12,893 nt of DNA from JAKEGN01 sp964465665. Lineage in GTDB: Bacteria; Pseudomonadota; Gammaproteobacteria; Steroidobacterales; Woeseiaceae. Under the pieces are notes generated by a model. It ran no database searches. It had not been told where the DNA came from and saw only the letters and a list, made by a program, of their open reading frames with translations. Location of the stretch: the NCBI GenBank assembly GCA_964465665.1, contig CAYXKM010000227.1, forward strand, positions 1-12,893, in the 5' to 3' direction. Below, piece by piece: positions 12,265 to 12,893 of the stretch. The first letter of the stretch is position 1. Each line of letters starts with the position of its first letter. The translations under genes and the position numbers were made by a program.

Positions 12265-12893
12265 TTACAAAGGTTCGAGGCGAGCCGCGAGACTGTCGTT
12301 GGCGATGACATCCGCGAGATCGTCCGCAAGGTAGCGACAACGATCGATGACGTTCCGCCAGATGCGGATACGCTCCGGCAGTCGCAGGGTCACAAAGTCG
12401 GTGCGATCCGGAACCTTGCCGTTCGGCAGGCCGCGAATGAATTCCGGCGACGGACAAACGAGGATGGTGCGCTCCGTGTTGGCTGGCGTCATGCGGCGCC
12501 ACGAGAGGTGCTTGTCAAACCAGCCGGGTTTCATCGAGTCAAAAAAATGCGGAAACAGCGTGTACCGGTCGGGCTCGCTCAATGGCAGGTCCAGGTGATA
12601 GTCGATGACACCGCCGTCGCGATAGGTACCGGGCGGCGCGCCCGGAATATCACGGACTCCGTTCAGAACCAGCGGTATGGATCCGGATGCAATGATCGCA
12701 TCGACCAGGTTGTCTTCGGTCAGACGAATGCGATGCAGCGGAAACCCTTCGACGTTGTAAAACGGCGGGAGCGCCCTGGGATCGTAAAACAGGCCGCGGC
12801 TGAAAAACGCGCCGAGCGTACGCCTGCTGAAGGCATTGGCCGTCGCCGCCGCCATCAGCCCAAGGCCGAGCAGCGGCTTGTTGTCGCTTGCGG
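12265..12893 (-). CDS. Patatin-like phospholipase, C-terminal part (runs off the right edge)
   Basis: The last 209 codons of a patatin-family acyl hydrolase are present and read into the right edge without a stop. The family's dyad aspartate is in the D-G-G motif of GTYRDGGVIDYHLDLPL. It is preceded by NLVDAIIASGSIPLVLNGV, the typical patatin segment before the catalytic Asp. The nucleophile GxSxG and the glycine-rich oxyanion hole would lie beyond 12893. The C-terminal region contains KPGWFDKHLSWRR and LPERIRIWRNVIDRCRYLADDLADVI and ends with TAA. An internal ATG at 12855 is not the start, because the frame continues upstream in coding-like sequence (SDNKPLLGLGL). Patatin enzymes cleave acyl chains from membrane lipids. 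The location with a hydrolase and WS/DGAT on the same strand suggests lipid turnover. Confidence 0.88.
   Translation of the reverse strand, partial: ASDNKPLLGLGLMAAATANAFSRRTLGAFFSRGLFYDPRALPPFYNVEGFPLHRIRLTEDNLVDAIIASGSIPLVLNGVRDIPGAPPGTYRDGGVIDYHLDLPLSEPDRYTLFPHFFDSMKPGWFDKHLSWRRMTPANTERTILVCPSPEFIRGLPNGKVPDRTDFVTLRLPERIRIWRNVIDRCRYLADDLADVIANDSLAARLEPL

Overview
The window reads as chromosomal DNA of a GC-rich (roughly 60% G+C by eye) free-living gammaproteobacterium. Three things suggest this: the block rnr-rlmB-rpsF-rpsR-(DUF2232-like membrane gene)-rplI-dnaB-alr, an arrangement known from Pseudomonas-type gammaproteobacteria; the absence of priB, which in E. coli lies between rpsF and rpsR; and a neutral-lipid cluster of the kind found in marine gammaproteobacteria. 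The exact order cannot be fixed from sequence alone.

Region 1 (1-7085, all minus strand, transcribed right to left) is a housekeeping block for RNA decay, rRNA modification, ribosome assembly and replication: RNase R, the 23S rRNA methyltransferase RlmB, ribosomal proteins S6 and S18, a multi-spanning membrane protein, ribosomal protein L9, replicative helicase DnaB, and the N-terminal third of alanine racemase. Spacing is tight. Two junctions (rnr/rlmB and dnaB/alr) are 4-base GTGA overlaps, and several starts are not ATG: TTG for rnr, and GTG for rlmB, the membrane gene and alr. A structured leader precedes rpsF and may be an S6:S18 autoregulatory RNA.

Region 2 (7086-7310) is a divergent control region and a complete tRNA-Leu(CAG) gene with a consensus promoter, a leader hairpin, an encoded CCA end and an intrinsic terminator.

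Region 3 (7311-9703) is accessory. It holds a short minus-strand reading frame that ends like the last strand of a TonB-dependent receptor (possible remnant), a small membrane-anchored Cys/His protein with a repeated RR-x-G-x-DRR motif, a DUF2799-type lipoprotein, and a membrane protein with a NERD-like domain. The last two are divergent, and the 240 bp between them carries two CRP-type palindromes 82 bp apart. This is the most notable regulatory signal in the window.

Region 4 (9725-12893, minus strand) is a lipid module: the C-terminal part of a patatin-like phospholipase, an alpha/beta hydrolase with a visible Ser-Asp-His triad, and a wax ester synthase/diacylglycerol acyltransferase with a basic low-complexity tail. 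An AT-rich island with a short palindrome separates the patatin gene from the hydrolase gene. Together these genes suggest turnover of acyl chains between membrane lipid and storage wax ester or triacylglycerol.

No CRISPR array, insertion sequence, transposase or phage gene was seen. No gene-free stretch exceeds 300 bases.
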